DNA of 64,000 bases from Bradyrhizobium diazoefficiens (GCF_016599855.1 NZ_CP067041.1:4216001-4280000); one strand, 5' to 3'. Shown: positions 8,712-18,205, numbered from the stretch's first letter. Notes: generated by a model from the sequence alone, not told the origin. A program made the numbers and translations.

Positions 8712-9536
8712 ATGTCCGTCCAGCCCGCCCGCCCCATCTCCCCGGAACCGCCGATCCTGCTGCGGGAGATCGTCGGCAGCGTCGCCGTGCTGACGCTGAA
8801 CCGCCCGGCCGCGCGCAACAGCCTGTCGGAGACGATGATCGGCCAGCTGCATGCGAGCTTCAACGCGATTGCCGAGGACAAGCGCATCCGCGCCGCCGTC
8901 ATCGCCGCCAACGGCCCGGCCTTCTCCGCCGGCCACGATATGAAGGAATTGACCGCGCGCCGCGGCGACCCCGATCGCGGCCGCGCCTATTTCGCCGAGA
9001 TCATGAATGCCTGTAGCGCGATGATGCAGGCGATCGTGCGATTGCCCAAGCCAGTGGTCGCTGCCGTCCAGGGGATTGCGACGGCGGCCGGCTGCCAGCT
9101 CGTGGCGAGCTGCGATCTTGCGATCGCATCGGAGGCGGCGAGCTTCGCCACGCCCGGCGTCGACATCGGCCTGTTCTGCTCGACGCCGATGGTCGCGCTG
9201 TCGCGCAACGTGCCGCGCAAGCAGGCAATGGAGATGCTGCTGACGGGTGAGCCGGTCCCGGCCGCGCGCGCCCGCGAGATCGGCCTCATCAATCGCGTGG
9301 TCCCCGCCGGCACCGAGCGCGATGCTGCGATAGCGCTGGCACAACAGGTCGCGCTGAAATCCGCATACACCGTCAAGCTCGGCAAGGAGGCGTTCTATCG
9401 CCAGGCCGAGATGAGCCTTGCGGACGCCTATCGCTATGCAGCACAGGTGATGACCGAGAACATGATGGCCCGCGACGCCGAGGAAGGCATCAAGGCCTTC
9501 ATCGAGAAGCGCACGCCGACATGGGAAGATAGGTGA
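8712..9536 (+). CDS. Crotonase-fold protein, ECHDC3-like, lacking the catalytic glutamates
   Basis: This 274-residue crotonase-fold protein starts at MSVQPARP; an earlier in-frame ATG at 8652 would add residues unlike the family. The oxyanion-hole segment FSAGHDMKEL (71-80) is present. The two Glu residues that catalyse hydration in enoyl-CoA hydratase are replaced by Q129 (GCQL) and G149 (FATPGVDIG). The same pattern occurs in mitochondrial ECHDC3. Annotation as a plain enoyl-CoA hydratase is therefore doubtful. A CoA-binding protein gene and metY follow on the same strand. Confidence 0.88.
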   Translation: MSVQPARPISPEPPILLREIVGSVAVLTLNRPAARNSLSETMIGQLHASFNAIAEDKRIRAAVIAANGPAFSAGHDMKELTARRGDPDRGRAYFAEIMNACSAMMQAIVRLPKPVVAAVQGIATAAGCQLVASCDLAIASEAASFATPGVDIGLFCSTPMVALSRNVPRKQAMEMLLTGEPVPAARAREIGLINRVVPAGTERDAAIALAQQVALKSAYTVKLGKEAFYRQAEMSLADAYRYAAQVMTENMMARDAEEGIKAFIEKRTPTWEDR

Positions 9537-9568
9537 TGGCGCGAACCATCACTGCTCAACTCCAGCAT

Positions 9569-9670
9569 CGTCATTCCGGGGCGGCTCCCAGAGCCGAACT
9601 ATGGTGCGCACTTGCGCACCTGAGAATCTCGAGATTCCGGGTTCGCGCTCGCGCGCGCCCCGGAATGACG
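9569..9670. repeat. Dispersed palindromic repeat, family A, copy 1
   Basis: This intergenic repeat has terminal inverted ends (CGTCATTCCGGGG and CCCCGGAATGACG) and an inner inverted pair around CTCGAGATTCCGG. The same ends recur at 11687-11765 and 42823-42904. Confidence 0.75.
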
Positions 9671-9680
9671 GAAAGATAAA

Positions 9681-10265
9681 ATGAACCACGACGCCTATCC
9701 CGACAATTACATCCGCGGCATCCTCAACAGCGTGAAGTCGATCGCGATGGTCGGCGCCTCGCCGGTCAATGTACGGCCGAGCTACTTTGCGTTCAAATAT
9801 CTGGCGCAGCGCGGCTACGACATGATTCCGGTCAATCCCGGCCATGTCAGCAAGGACCTGCTTGGCAAACCCTTCGTCGCCTCGCTGCGCGACATCGGCC
9901 GCCCCGTCGACATGATCGACATCTTCCGCAGTTCCAGCCACATCATGCCGGTGGTCGAAGAGGCGCTCACGCTCGATCCGCTACCAAAGGTGATCTGGAT
10001 GCAGCTCGGCGCGCGTGACGATGCCGCGGCGGAAAAGGCGGAAGCGGCCGGCATCAAGGTCGTGATGAACCGCTGCCCCAAAATCGAATATGGCCGGCTG
10101 TCGTCGGAGATCTCCTGGATGGGCGTCAATTCACGCACGTTGAGCTCCAAGCGGGCGCCCGCGCCGACGCAGGGCATGCGGCTATCCCTCAATCGGATGA
10201 GCGTCGGCGGCGGCGACACTGCGGCTTCCGATCGCGCGGCCAAAAACAAGAACGAACAAAGCTGA
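9681..10265 (+). CDS. CoA-binding domain protein (YccU/SucD N-terminal type)
   Basis: This 194-residue protein has a Rossmann CoA-binding domain (PF13380): IAMVGASPVNVRPS near residue 15-28, then VIPVNPG-like and VKVVMNRCPKIEY segments. The last 40 residues are basic and low-complexity (NSRTLSSKRAPAPTQG). It lacks a catalytic ligase half, so it probably senses or carries CoA or a nucleotide rather than catalysing a reaction. It lies between the ECHDC3-like gene and the O-acetylhomoserine sulfhydrylase gene on the same strand. I recall this arrangement from related genomes, but cannot check it here. Confidence 0.87.
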   Translation: MNHDAYPDNYIRGILNSVKSIAMVGASPVNVRPSYFAFKYLAQRGYDMIPVNPGHVSKDLLGKPFVASLRDIGRPVDMIDIFRSSSHIMPVVEEALTLDPLPKVIWMQLGARDDAAAEKAEAAGIKVVMNRCPKIEYGRLSSEISWMGVNSRTLSSKRAPAPTQGMRLSLNRMSVGGGDTAASDRAAKNKNEQS

Positions 10266-10403
10266 CGCAATCGGGAAGGATTCATTTCGCGAACGCGACA
10301 ACGCGTAGCAAGATCATTCCGATGTGAAGCGGCGCCTTGACGGCGAGTGCGGCGCCGATCAGCATGCCGCGCGATTTCAGACCACGATAACAGGACCTCC
10401 TCA

Positions 10404-11681
10404 ATGAGCGATCGCCTTCCGGGATTTTCCACCCTCGCCGTGCACGCCGGTGCACAGCCCGATCCCACCACCGGCGCGCGCGCGACCCCGATTTATCAAA
10501 CCACGTCTTTCGTCTTCAACGACGCGGATCACGCCGCTTCGCTGTTCGGTCTGCAGGCATTCGGCAACATCTACACCCGCATCGGCAATCCCACCAACGC
10601 CGTGCTGGAGGAGCGCGTCGCCGCGCTCGAAGGCGGCACTGCCGCGCTCGCGGTCGCCTCGGGCCACGCTGCACAAGTGGTCGTGCTGCAGCAACTGCTC
10701 CAGCCCGGCGACGAGTTCATTGCCGCGCGAAAACTCTACGGCGGCTCGATTAACCAGTTCACGCATGCGTTCAAGAGCTTTGGCTGGAACGTGGTGTGGG
10801 CTGATCCCGACGACGTCGCAAGCTTCGAGCGCGCGGTGACGCCGCGCACCAAAGCGATCTTCATCGAGTCCATCGCCAATCCCGCCGGCAGCATCACCGA
10901 CATCGAGGCGATCTCGACGGTGGCCCGCAAGGCCGGCGTGCCGCTGATCGTCGACAACACGCTGGCTTCGCCCTATCTGATCCGCCCGATCGACCATGGC
11001 GCCGACATCGTCGTGCATTCACTGACGAAATTTTTGGGCGGCCACGGCAATTCGCTCGGCGGCATCATCGTCGACGCCGGCACTTTCGACTGGTCGACGA
11101 GTGGCAAATATCCGATGCTGTCGGAGCCGCGGCCGGAATATCACGGCATCCGTCTGCAGGAGACGTTCGGCAATTTCGCCTTCGCCATCGCCTGCCGCGT
11201 GCTGGGCCTGCGCGACCTCGGACCGGCACTCTCGCCGTTCAATGCCTTCATGATCCTCACCGGTATCGAGACGCTGCCGCTACGCATGCAGAAGCACTGC
11301 GACAACGCCAAGGCGGTCGCCGAATTCCTCGCCGGACATCCGGCGGTGTCCTCAGTGAACTATGCCGGCTTGGCAAGCGACAAGTACAATCAGCTCGCGC
11401 GCAAATACGCGCCGAAGGGCGCGGGCGCCGTGTTCACCTTCAGCCTCAAGGGCGGCTATGACGCCGGTGTCAGCCTGGTGTCGAAATTGCAGCTGTTCTC
11501 GCACCTTGCCAATGTCGGCGACACCCGCTCACTGGTGATCCACCCGGCCTCGACCACGCACAGCCAGCTCGATGACGCCGCCAAGATCACGTCCGGCGCC
11601 GGCCCCGACGTGGTGCGGCTCTCGATCGGCATCGAGGACAAGGAAGACCTCATCGCAGACCTGGAGCAGGCGCTGGGGTAA
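10404..11681 (+). CDS. metY: O-acetylhomoserine (thiol)-lyase, PLP enzyme
   Basis: This 425-residue Cys/Met-metabolism PLP enzyme has the PLP lysine at K209 in VHSLTKFLGGHGN. The start MSDRLPGFSTLAVHAG is preceded by GACCTCC-like sequence and matches the family; an upstream Met would add 19 aberrant residues. It joins O-acetylhomoserine with sulfide to form homocysteine and acetate (direct sulfhydrylation). The full length and the segment ATPIYQTTSFVF near residue 27-38 are typical of MetY rather than MetB/MetC. It is the third gene of the apparent crotonase-CoA-binding-metY set. Confidence 0.93.
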   Translation: MSDRLPGFSTLAVHAGAQPDPTTGARATPIYQTTSFVFNDADHAASLFGLQAFGNIYTRIGNPTNAVLEERVAALEGGTAALAVASGHAAQVVVLQQLLQPGDEFIAARKLYGGSINQFTHAFKSFGWNVVWADPDDVASFERAVTPRTKAIFIESIANPAGSITDIEAISTVARKAGVPLIVDNTLASPYLIRPIDHGADIVVHSLTKFLGGHGNSLGGIIVDAGTFDWSTSGKYPMLSEPRPEYHGIRLQETFGNFAFAIACRVLGLRDLGPALSPFNAFMILTGIETLPLRMQKHCDNAKAVAEFLAGHPAVSSVNYAGLASDKYNQLARKYAPKGAGAVFTFSLKGGYDAGVSLVSKLQLFSHLANVGDTRSLVIHPASTTHSQLDDAAKITSGAGPDVVRLSIGIEDKEDLIADLEQALG

Positions 11682-11686
11682 CTGCT

Positions 11687-11765
11687 GTCGTTCCGGGGGG
11701 GCGGAGCGCCGAACCCGGAACCTCGACATTCCAGGTGCGGCTCTGCGAGCCACCCCGGAATGACG
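11687..11765. repeat. Dispersed palindromic repeat, family A, copy 2
   Basis: It starts TCGTTCCGGGG and ends CCCCGGAATGACG, with an inner CCCGGAACCTCGACATTCC. It is a shorter variant of the 9569 and 42823 copies and lies immediately after metY. Confidence 0.7.
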
Positions 11766-11839
11766 CCGTTTTGTTAACAGTCGTTAACCATATCTGCCGC
11801 ATACATTCTCACTCGATCGCCCTCGATTCGGAGCCGACG

Positions 11840-12184
11840 ATGCTGCGCTGGATGGTGCCTGCCCTTGTGGCCATGCTGACGGTCACGACTGCCATTGCGG
11901 CCGACTTGCCGGCTACGCCCAGGCGGCGCGCCGCGGCTCCGCCACAGGAGGCGCCAAAAGTCTACGTCGAGACCGATCCAGACGTGCTGATCTCGCCGGC
12001 CTATGGCATCGGCAGCTACATCCGCAATCTACCGGGCACGCCGCTGCTGCCGGGCTCGCATACACTGCCGGGCTATTACGGCCGCCCCTGGGACTACGAC
12101 TATCAAGGCTCGTATTACGGCGGGAAACAGGTCGATTATTTCTGGCGACTGCCCTATTCGTGCGGCATCTACGGCTATTGCTGA
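11840..12184 (+). CDS. Hypothetical secreted Tyr/Gly-rich protein
   Basis: This 114-residue protein starts at MLRWMVPALVAML, with GGAG six bases before the ATG. The signal peptide ends near AIAADLP (about residue 20). The mature part is Pro-rich and then Tyr/Gly-rich, and it finishes with two Cys (PYSCGIYGYC). An upstream in-frame Met at 11735 would bury the signal peptide and is rejected. I do not recognise a family. The composition suggests a periplasmic or surface protein. It converges on ctaA, 5 bases away. Confidence 0.75.
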   Translation: MLRWMVPALVAMLTVTTAIAADLPATPRRRAAAPPQEAPKVYVETDPDVLISPAYGIGSYIRNLPGTPLLPGSHTLPGYYGRPWDYDYQGSYYGGKQVDYFWRLPYSCGIYGYC

Positions 12185-12189
12185 TCTGA

Positions 12190-13272
12190 TCAGCCGGCCT
12201 GTGCCACCGGAACCGCGCGCGGCTGCGCCTCAGTCGATTGGCGCGAGGCTAGCCGTTCCGCCTGCATCACCGCCAACGTCAACACAACGATGGCAACCGC
12301 CTGGTGCGAGAGGGCGAGGTCGATCGGCACCTGATTGAGCAGCGTGAGGATGCCGAGCACGGCCTGCAGGCTCACGGCCGCGAGCAGCCAAAGCGCGCCG
12401 CTGGCTGCTGAACCCGCGCGCGAGCGCACCGCGTCGAACGCATGCAGTACTGCCAGTGCGAACAGCAGGTAAGCCGTCATGCGGTGCTCGAACTGCACCG
12501 TCAGCACATTGTCGAACATGTTGCGCCACCACGGGGTCTCGAACCACAGCCGGCCCGCCGCCGGAATGAACGCGCCGTCGATCGTTGGCCAGGTATTGTA
12601 GGCGCGACCGGCGCGCAGGCCCGCGACCAGCGCGCCGAAATAGATCTGCACGAAGGTCACGATGACCAGCACTCCGCTCGTGAACCGCAGCCGCGCAGAC
12701 ACCGCAATCTGCGGCCGAGCGGCGAGCCGCCGCACCGTCCAGACGATGCCGGCGAAGATCAGCAGCGCCAGCACCAGATGCGTCGCCAGCCGATATTGCG
12801 ACACTTCGACCCGCTCGGACAGTCCCGAAGCCACCATCCACCAGCCGACGGCGCCCTGGAGCCCGCCGAGCGCGAACAGCAGCCACAGCCGCCGCTTCAG
12901 CTCGCTCGCCAGGCCGCCCCGCCACAGGAAGAACAGGAACGGCAGCAGATAGGCGACGCCGATAAAGCGGCCGAGCAGCCGGTGGCTCCATTCCCACCAA
13001 AAAATCTGCTTGAACTCGGACAGGCTCATGCCCGCATTGAGCTCATGATATTGCGGGATCTTCTTGTAGGCCTCGAAGGCGTCGGTCCATTGCGCGTCCG
13101 TCAGCGGCGGAACGCTGCCCGTGACCGGCTTCCACTCGACGATCGAGAGTCCCGATTCCGTCAGCCGCGTCGCGCCGCCGACCAGCACCATCAACGCGAT
13201 CAGGGCAGCCGCGGAGACCAGCCACCAGCGCACGGCGCGATGCGGATTGGTCGGGGCAGAATTCGTCGTCAT
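12190..13272 (-). CDS. ctaA: Heme A synthase (COX15/CtaA, type 2)
   Basis: This 360-residue polytopic membrane protein of the COX15/CtaA family starts at [17 protein letters not shown]. It has eight membrane helices and heme-ligand His residues within [31 protein letters not shown] and SHQAVA. It oxidises the C-8 methyl of heme O to make heme A for aa3-type cytochrome oxidase. The 360-residue length matches alphaproteobacterial type-2 enzymes. The open frame extends 62 codons upstream, but that extension is not membrane-like and is probably not translated. No other cta gene is in the window. Confidence 0.94.
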   Translation of the reverse strand: MTTNSAPTNPHRAVRWWLVSAAALIALMVLVGGATRLTESGLSIVEWKPVTGSVPPLTDAQWTDAFEAYKKIPQYHELNAGMSLSEFKQIFWWEWSHRLLGRFIGVAYLLPFLFFLWRGGLASELKRRLWLLFALGGLQGAVGWWMVASGLSERVEVSQYRLATHLVLALLIFAGIVWTVRRLAARPQIAVSARLRFTSGVLVIVTFVQIYFGALVAGLRAGRAYNTWPTIDGAFIPAAGRLWFETPWWRNMFDNVLTVQFEHRMTAYLLFALAVLHAFDAVRSRAGSAASGALWLLAAVSLQAVLGILTLLNQVPIDLALSHQAVAIVVLTLAVMQAERLASRQSTEAQPRAVPVAQAG

Positions 13273-13381
13273 TTCAGGGACAAAACCAAACCTGTACCGA
13301 AGATACTTGAACCGGACTGCGTGCCCCTTATAGTCCCCCGCTCCCGCAGCGCAAGTTACGCGAAAGCCGCAATAGTCCGCC

Positions 13382-13603
13382 ATGACGATCCGCACCCGCA
13401 AGTTCCTCGGCGCCATCCTGCTGCTGGTGCTGGCCACCGTCTGGGCCCTGCTCGGCATGGCGCTGGCGCAGATGCCGTGGATCGCCGAGTCTGGCTGGCG
13501 CCAGGCGATCTATTACGTGGTGGTCGGCATGGGCTGGGTGCTGCCGGCGATGCCGATCGTGAGCTGGATGCAGCGGCCCGATCGCGCCAAATCTAGCTCG
13601 TAA
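13382..13603 (+). CDS. DUF2842 small membrane protein
   Basis: This 73-residue protein has two membrane helices (about 10-30 and 42-62) and starts [24 protein letters not shown]2842 proteins are found almost only in alphaproteobacteria and have no assigned function. The gene is divergent from ctaA, with 109 bases between starts, which is an adjacency worth noting given the membrane biology. Its stop overlaps the stop of the convergent deacetylase-like gene by 11 bases. Confidence 0.85.
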   Translation: MTIRTRKFLGAILLLVLATVWALLGMALAQMPWIAESGWRQAIYYVVVGMGWVLPAMPIVSWMQRPDRAKSSS

Positions 13604-14636
13604 CGCTGCCCGTCGGTTTCACCGGCGCAAAGGCAACACCCGACACCAGCACCCGCATCATGCGCAGCGAGCGCACCCGGCCGTCCCAGGAAATCCGCGG
13701 TAGCGCGCGCAGATTGGTGCGCCCTTCCGCGTCCACGATCCCCGGAATTGTCGACACGGCGCTGGCAAAGCCGGCCTCCTCCGCCATCACGACGTGATTG
13801 CGCCGAAACGACGCGCGATCGCCAAACGGAAACGCCAAATGCCGGATCTCGCGGCGGAAGGCTGCTTCGGCGACTGCCTTGCCCATCGTCATCTCGCGCA
13901 GCGCGGCCGCGTCCTTCATGTTGGCGAGAACGGGATAGTTCACGGTCGCGCTGCCGATCGTGACCAGCGGATCGGCCGCGAGCCTGGCCAGATCCTCCCA
14001 GTCCATCGAGGCCTCGCGCGAAAGCGCAGCGAGATCGACCCGGTAGCGCGCGCAGACGTCGGCGATGGCAGCTGACAAATCGGCCGGCGGCAGCGAGCGC
14101 AGCCAGCTCTCCACGAATGAAAACAGCGCCTGCTTCTCGGCGTTCCCAGTGACGGTGAAGCGCTGCTCCCTGTCACCCATCATCAGGCTGATCCGGCTCT
14201 CGCGCGCGATCACCTGTTCCAGCCCGAGCCACCAGGCCTCTCCGACGCCATCGGGAAACGCGGTCGGAACGTAGAGCGTAAACGGGACGGCGTGGCGCGC
14301 GAACACCGGATAAGCAAATCTGCTAATGTCCTTAGCGGCGCCGTCGAAGGTCAGCGCCACGAAGCGCCGCTTCTCGGGCAGCGTCACCGCCCGCCGGCAG
14401 ACCTCGTCCATGCCGAGAAAATCATAGTTCCAGCGCTTCAGCGCGCGAATGGCACGATCGAGAAATTGCGGCGTGATCTCGTTTTCGCGCAGCGGCTGGA
14501 ACGCTACCCTACGCCGTGGCCGCACGCGCTCGAAGCGCAGGATCGCCCCGGCGCCGCGGCTGCGCAGCAAGGGTTGGCCGGTGAACCAGGCCAGTTCGAG
14601 CCGCAACCGCTCCAGCCATCTGTCGTCGGGCATCAA
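13593..14636 (-). CDS. Polysaccharide deacetylase-like protein with degraded metal site
   Basis: This 347-residue protein has a NodB/CE4-type fold: VALTFDGAAKD (93-103), then FTLYVPTAFPD and a late FPFGDRASF segment. The canonical TFDDG is TFDG here, so the metal Asp is Gly (G99). The canonical H-(S/T)-x-x-H-P is A-T-V-N-Y-P (230-235), so both metal His are lost. It is therefore probably not an active metal-dependent deacetylase. It heads the polysaccharide locus, divergent from the acetyltransferase gene (129 bases between starts). A binding or regulatory role in sugar modification is conceivable. Confidence 0.85.
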   Translation of the reverse strand: MMPDDRWLERLRLELAWFTGQPLLRSRGAGAILRFERVRPRRRVAFQPLRENEITPQFLDRAIRALKRWNYDFLGMDEVCRRAVTLPEKRRFVALTFDGAAKDISRFAYPVFARHAVPFTLYVPTAFPDGVGEAWWLGLEQVIARESRISLMMGDREQRFTVTGNAEKQALFSFVESWLRSLPPADLSAAIADVCARYRVDLAALSREASMDWEDLARLAADPLVTIGSATVNYPVLANMKDAAALREMTMGKAVAEAAFRREIRHLAFPFGDRASFRRNHVVMAEEAGFASAVSTIPGIVDAEGRTNLRALPRISWDGRVRSLRMMRVLVSGVAFAPVKPTGSVTS

Positions 14637-14765
14637 TATCCCACCTTCGCGTTCGCCGGCGGCCTGTCCCCCCTTCGCTCATTGTCATTACCCTTTGTTG
14701 ACCTTTCTTTGCAAAGGTCGGCCACAGCCGAAATACGTATTTTAGCTTTCTCGACAGGTTTTCGA

Positions 14766-15947
14766 ATGACCATGGCTGCGGCGGTGCAAAGCCGAACGGC
14801 AGAATCGCCAGCGCGGTCGAAAGCGAGCCGCATCACGCATGTCGATATCCTCACCGATTTCGGCCAGGCTGAGCCGGTGTGGCGCGCCTTCGAAGAGCCA
14901 GGCCATCTCTTCACGCCCTATCAGCGCTTCGATCTGCTGGGCTCGTGGCAGCGATCAGTCGGGGAACGCGAAAGCGCTCGTCCCTTCGTCGTGATCGCCC
15001 GCGATGCCGAGCAGAGGCCGCTCGCACTGCTTCCGTTTGCGCTGCGCCAAGGCCACGGCGTGCGTACGGGCTGCTTCATGGGCGGCAAGCACACGACCTT
15101 CAACATGGGGCTGTGGAACGCCGAGTTCGCAGCAGAGGCTGTCGCCGCCGATCTCGACATGCTGTTCGCCTCCTTACGTGATCAGGTCGACGTTCTCGCG
15201 CTGACCCAGCAACCGAAGCGCTGGCATGACCAGTTGAACCCGTTCGCGCTCCTGCCGCAGCAGAGCGCCATCAATGGCTGCCCGCTGCTGGTGATGGAGC
15301 CGGGTGGACCGCCTGCATCCCGGATCAGCAATTCCTTCCGCCGCCGGCTGAAGAGCAAGGAGAAAAAGCTCCAGGCACTCGCCGGCTATCGCTATCACCG
15401 TGCCACCACGGACGGAGACGTCACCCGCCTGCTCGACTGGTTTTTCCGCGTCAAGCCGGCGCGGATGGCGGAGCAGAAACTTCCGAACGTCTTTGCCGAG
15501 CCTGGCGTCGAGCAGTTCATCCGCAGCGCCTGTCTTGCGCCGCGCGGCGAAGGGCGTGTCATCGACATCCATGCGCTCGAATGCGACGACGAAGTGATCG
15601 CGATCTTCGCCGGCGTCGCCGACGGCGAGCGCTTCTCGATGATGTTCAACACCTACACCATGTCGGAGCACGCCCGGTACAGCCCGGGCCTGATCCTGAT
15701 GCGCTACATCATCGACCGCTACGGCGAGCGCGGCTACCGCTCGCTCGACCTCGGCATCGGCTCGGACGACTACAAGCGCATGTTCTGCAAGGACGATGAG
15801 GATATCTTCGACAGCTTCGTGCCGCTGACCTCGCGCGGCAAGCTCGCGGCAATGGCGATGTCCTCGCTCAATGTCGGCAAGCGCCTGGTGAAGCAGAACC
15901 AGATGCTGTTCGATCTCGCGCGCAGGCTGCGCCAGGCGTTCGGGTAA
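14766..15947 (+). CDS. CelD/BcsL-like GNAT acetyltransferase
   Basis: This 393-residue protein has two tandem GNAT-like halves and belongs to the Acetyltransf_6 family (PF13480), often found in cellulose and exopolysaccharide loci. The start is ATG at 14766 (MTMAAAVQSRTAES). The open frame extends far upstream antisense to the deacetylase-like gene, which is not credible coding. C-terminal signature segments include LDLGIGSDDYKRMFC (about 318-332). It probably acylates a sugar or lipid intermediate. It converges on the ExoP-like gene with 5 bases between stops. Confidence 0.87.
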   Translation: MTMAAAVQSRTAESPARSKASRITHVDILTDFGQAEPVWRAFEEPGHLFTPYQRFDLLGSWQRSVGERESARPFVVIARDAEQRPLALLPFALRQGHGVRTGCFMGGKHTTFNMGLWNAEFAAEAVAADLDMLFASLRDQVDVLALTQQPKRWHDQLNPFALLPQQSAINGCPLLVMEPGGPPASRISNSFRRRLKSKEKKLQALAGYRYHRATTDGDVTRLLDWFFRVKPARMAEQKLPNVFAEPGVEQFIRSACLAPRGEGRVIDIHALECDDEVIAIFAGVADGERFSMMFNTYTMSEHARYSPGLILMRYIIDRYGERGYRSLDLGIGSDDYKRMFCKDDEDIFDSFVPLTSRGKLAAMAMSSLNVGKRLVKQNQMLFDLARRLRQAFG

Positions 15948-15952
15948 ATACC

Positions 15953-18205
15953 CTACGCCGCCACCACGCGCGGCAGCATCTCACCGGCATCCGACGGCTG
16001 CACCGGCCTGCTCAGCATTGTCACCTCGCTGAAGCCGACGGCCTTGAGCTGCTCGCACATCAGCACGCGGGCATCCGGGTCCATCGATGCATCGGGCACC
16101 ACGACGGCGCGGGCATTCGCCGTCAGGAGCTCAGCGGGCAAATCGGAGGCGCCACCGGCGTCGATCAGCACGTGATCATAGGCGCGTAACAGCGCGTCGA
16201 TCGCAAGCGTCACGCGCGGCGACTGCAGCAGGCTGCGGTCAAAGCCGGGACGACCGGCCATGACAAGGTGCAGTCGGGACAGCTTGTCCCGGGTAATGAC
16301 CTGCGCGAACGACGCCTCCCCCTGCATCAGCTCGGCAAGACCAGGCGCCGAGGCATCAACGGAGATGGCGGCAATCGTCGGCGAGGATGCGGCAAGATCA
16401 ACCACGACGACACGGGCATCGCGCGCCAATTGGCGGGCAAGCGTCAATGTCGATAGCGTGATGGCTTCGCCGGGCGCGGTTCCGAGCACGGCAACCTTCT
16501 TCGCTCCAGCGCCCGCGACGCGCAGCCTCTCGGCCAGCTGCTCAATCTCCGCGAATTCGCTGACGTCCGCATCGGCCGTCATCGCCGGCTGGAGCGGCGC
16601 TGGCTCTTCTACCACCGGATCGACAATGGGTTCGCGGCGAACCGGCGCTTGCGACTGAGTCTGCGCCGGGATGAATGCGGCCACCGCGCGCGGCGCGGTC
16701 TGGCGCAGGAGCTCGCCGGTGACGACGACGCCGGACGACAGCAGCAGCGTCGCCAGCGTCGCGATCAGCACGATCGGCAGCTTCTTCGGATAGGCCGGCG
16801 TGTTGGAGACGATGGCGCGCGAGATGATGCGACCTTCCGCCGGCGCCGAATCGATGCTTTCGCGTGTGCTGGCCTCGCGATACTTACCCAAATACGTCTC
16901 GAGCAGGTCGCGCTGCGCCTTGGCCTCGCGCTCGAGCGCACGTAGCTGGACGTCCTGACCGTTGGTCGAGGTCGCCTGCTGCTTGAGCTGATCGAGGCTC
17001 GCGGCCAGGCCGTCGACCCGGCCGCCGGCGATCCGCGCGTCGTTCTCGAGCGAGCGCGAGATCTTGGCCGCCTCGTCGCGGATCTGATTGTCGAGGTCGC
17101 CGAGCTGGGCCTTCAATTCCTTGATGCGCGGATGATTGCCGAGCAACGTCGACGACTGTTCGGCGAGCTGGGCGCGCAGTGTCACCCGCTGCTCCGACAA
17201 GCGCCGCATCAGTTCGGAATTCACGACCTCAGACGCCTCGATCGGCTTGCCGCTCTGGAGCATCTCGCGGATCAGCCGGGCCTTGGATTCAGCATCCGCC
17301 TTCAGCGCACGCGCATTGTTGAGCTGGGTGTTGACCTCGCCCATCTGCTGGTTCGACAGCGTGGTGTTGTTGGTGCCGACGAACAGGCTCGACTTGGAAC
17401 GGAAGTCCTCGACCTTGGCTTCGGCGTCGGAGACTTTCTTGCGCAGATTCTCGATCTCGCCCGCAAGCCACTGGCTGGCGTTGCGCGCCTGGTCCTGGCG
17501 CGCGTTCTGCTGAAGCACGAGATAGCCGTCGGCGATCGAATTGGCGATGCGCACGGCAAGCTCGGGATCCTGCGACTGGAATTCGACGACGATCACCCGC
17601 GACTTGTCGACGGCGTAGGCCTGAAGGCGATCGTAATAGGCGTCGAGCACGCGCTCTTCCGGCGTCATCGAGAACGGATCGCGGCCGATGCCGACCAGCG
17701 CCGCAAGCGACTTCAGCGGCGAAATGCCCTGCAGCACCGGATCGAATTCGGGGCGCTCGGCAAGCTTGTTCTTCTTGATGATCTCGCGGGCAAGATCGCG
17801 CGACAGCACGAGCTGCACCTGGCTGGTCACCGCCTCGGGGTCGAGCGCCTGCCGTTCCTCGGTGCTGCGATCACTGTTCGGCCGCAAGAATACGTTCTCG
17901 CGACCGTCGATCAGGATACGTGCCTCGGACTTGTAGCGCGGCGTGATGAGATTGACGACAGCGACGGATGCGACGAGTACCAACACCGTCGGCACGATGA
18001 TCCAGCCGCGCTTGCCCGCGAGCGCACCACCGAGCGCGTGCAGATCGATGTCACCGGATTCGGCTGGCGCCTGCTTCGCAGCCATCGTCGCGGGCCTGGC
18101 TTCGACCCGGGCCCTAGTCTCGAGCTTGGCTTCGGGCTTGGCCTTCGAAACGGCCCGCTCAACGACGGCCTTGTCCTTGCCGGCACGCCAGAACGCTAAA
18201 CGCAT
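15953..18205 (-). CDS. Wzz/ExoP-like polysaccharide co-polymerase with degenerate kinase domain
   Basis: This 750-residue protein has a basic N-terminal cytosolic stretch, a membrane helix (about residues 80-100), a Wzz domain, long periplasmic coiled coils (about 190-440), a second helix (about 470-490) and a C-terminal BY-kinase-like domain (about 555-735). The Walker A region reads TAPGEAITLS (expected PGEGKS/T) and the Walker A' reads VVVVDLAASSP. The C-terminus lacks a Tyr cluster. It probably sets polysaccharide chain length without autokinase activity. The start MRLAFWRAG is chosen; a Met 10 codons upstream is possible. Confidence 0.9.
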   Translation of the reverse strand: MRLAFWRAGKDKAVVERAVSKAKPEAKLETRARVEARPATMAAKQAPAESGDIDLHALGGALAGKRGWIIVPTVLVLVASVAVVNLITPRYKSEARILIDGRENVFLRPNSDRSTEERQALDPEAVTSQVQLVLSRDLAREIIKKNKLAERPEFDPVLQGISPLKSLAALVGIGRDPFSMTPEERVLDAYYDRLQAYAVDKSRVIVVEFQSQDPELAVRIANSIADGYLVLQQNARQDQARNASQWLAGEIENLRKKVSDAEAKVEDFRSKSSLFVGTNNTTLSNQQMGEVNTQLNNARALKADAESKARLIREMLQSGKPIEASEVVNSELMRRLSEQRVTLRAQLAEQSSTLLGNHPRIKELKAQLGDLDNQIRDEAAKISRSLENDARIAGGRVDGLAASLDQLKQQATSTNGQDVQLRALEREAKAQRDLLETYLGKYREASTRESIDSAPAEGRIISRAIVSNTPAYPKKLPIVLIATLATLLLSSGVVVTGELLRQTAPRAVAAFIPAQTQSQAPVRREPIVDPVVEEPAPLQPAMTADADVSEFAEIEQLAERLRVAGAGAKKVAVLGTAPGEAITLSTLTLARQLARDARVVVVDLAASSPTIAAISVDASAPGLAELMQGEASFAQVITRDKLSRLHLVMAGRPGFDRSLLQSPRVTLAIDALLRAYDHVLIDAGGASDLPAELLTANARAVVVPDASMDPDARVLMCEQLKAVGFSEVTMLSRPVQPSDAGEMLPRVVAA

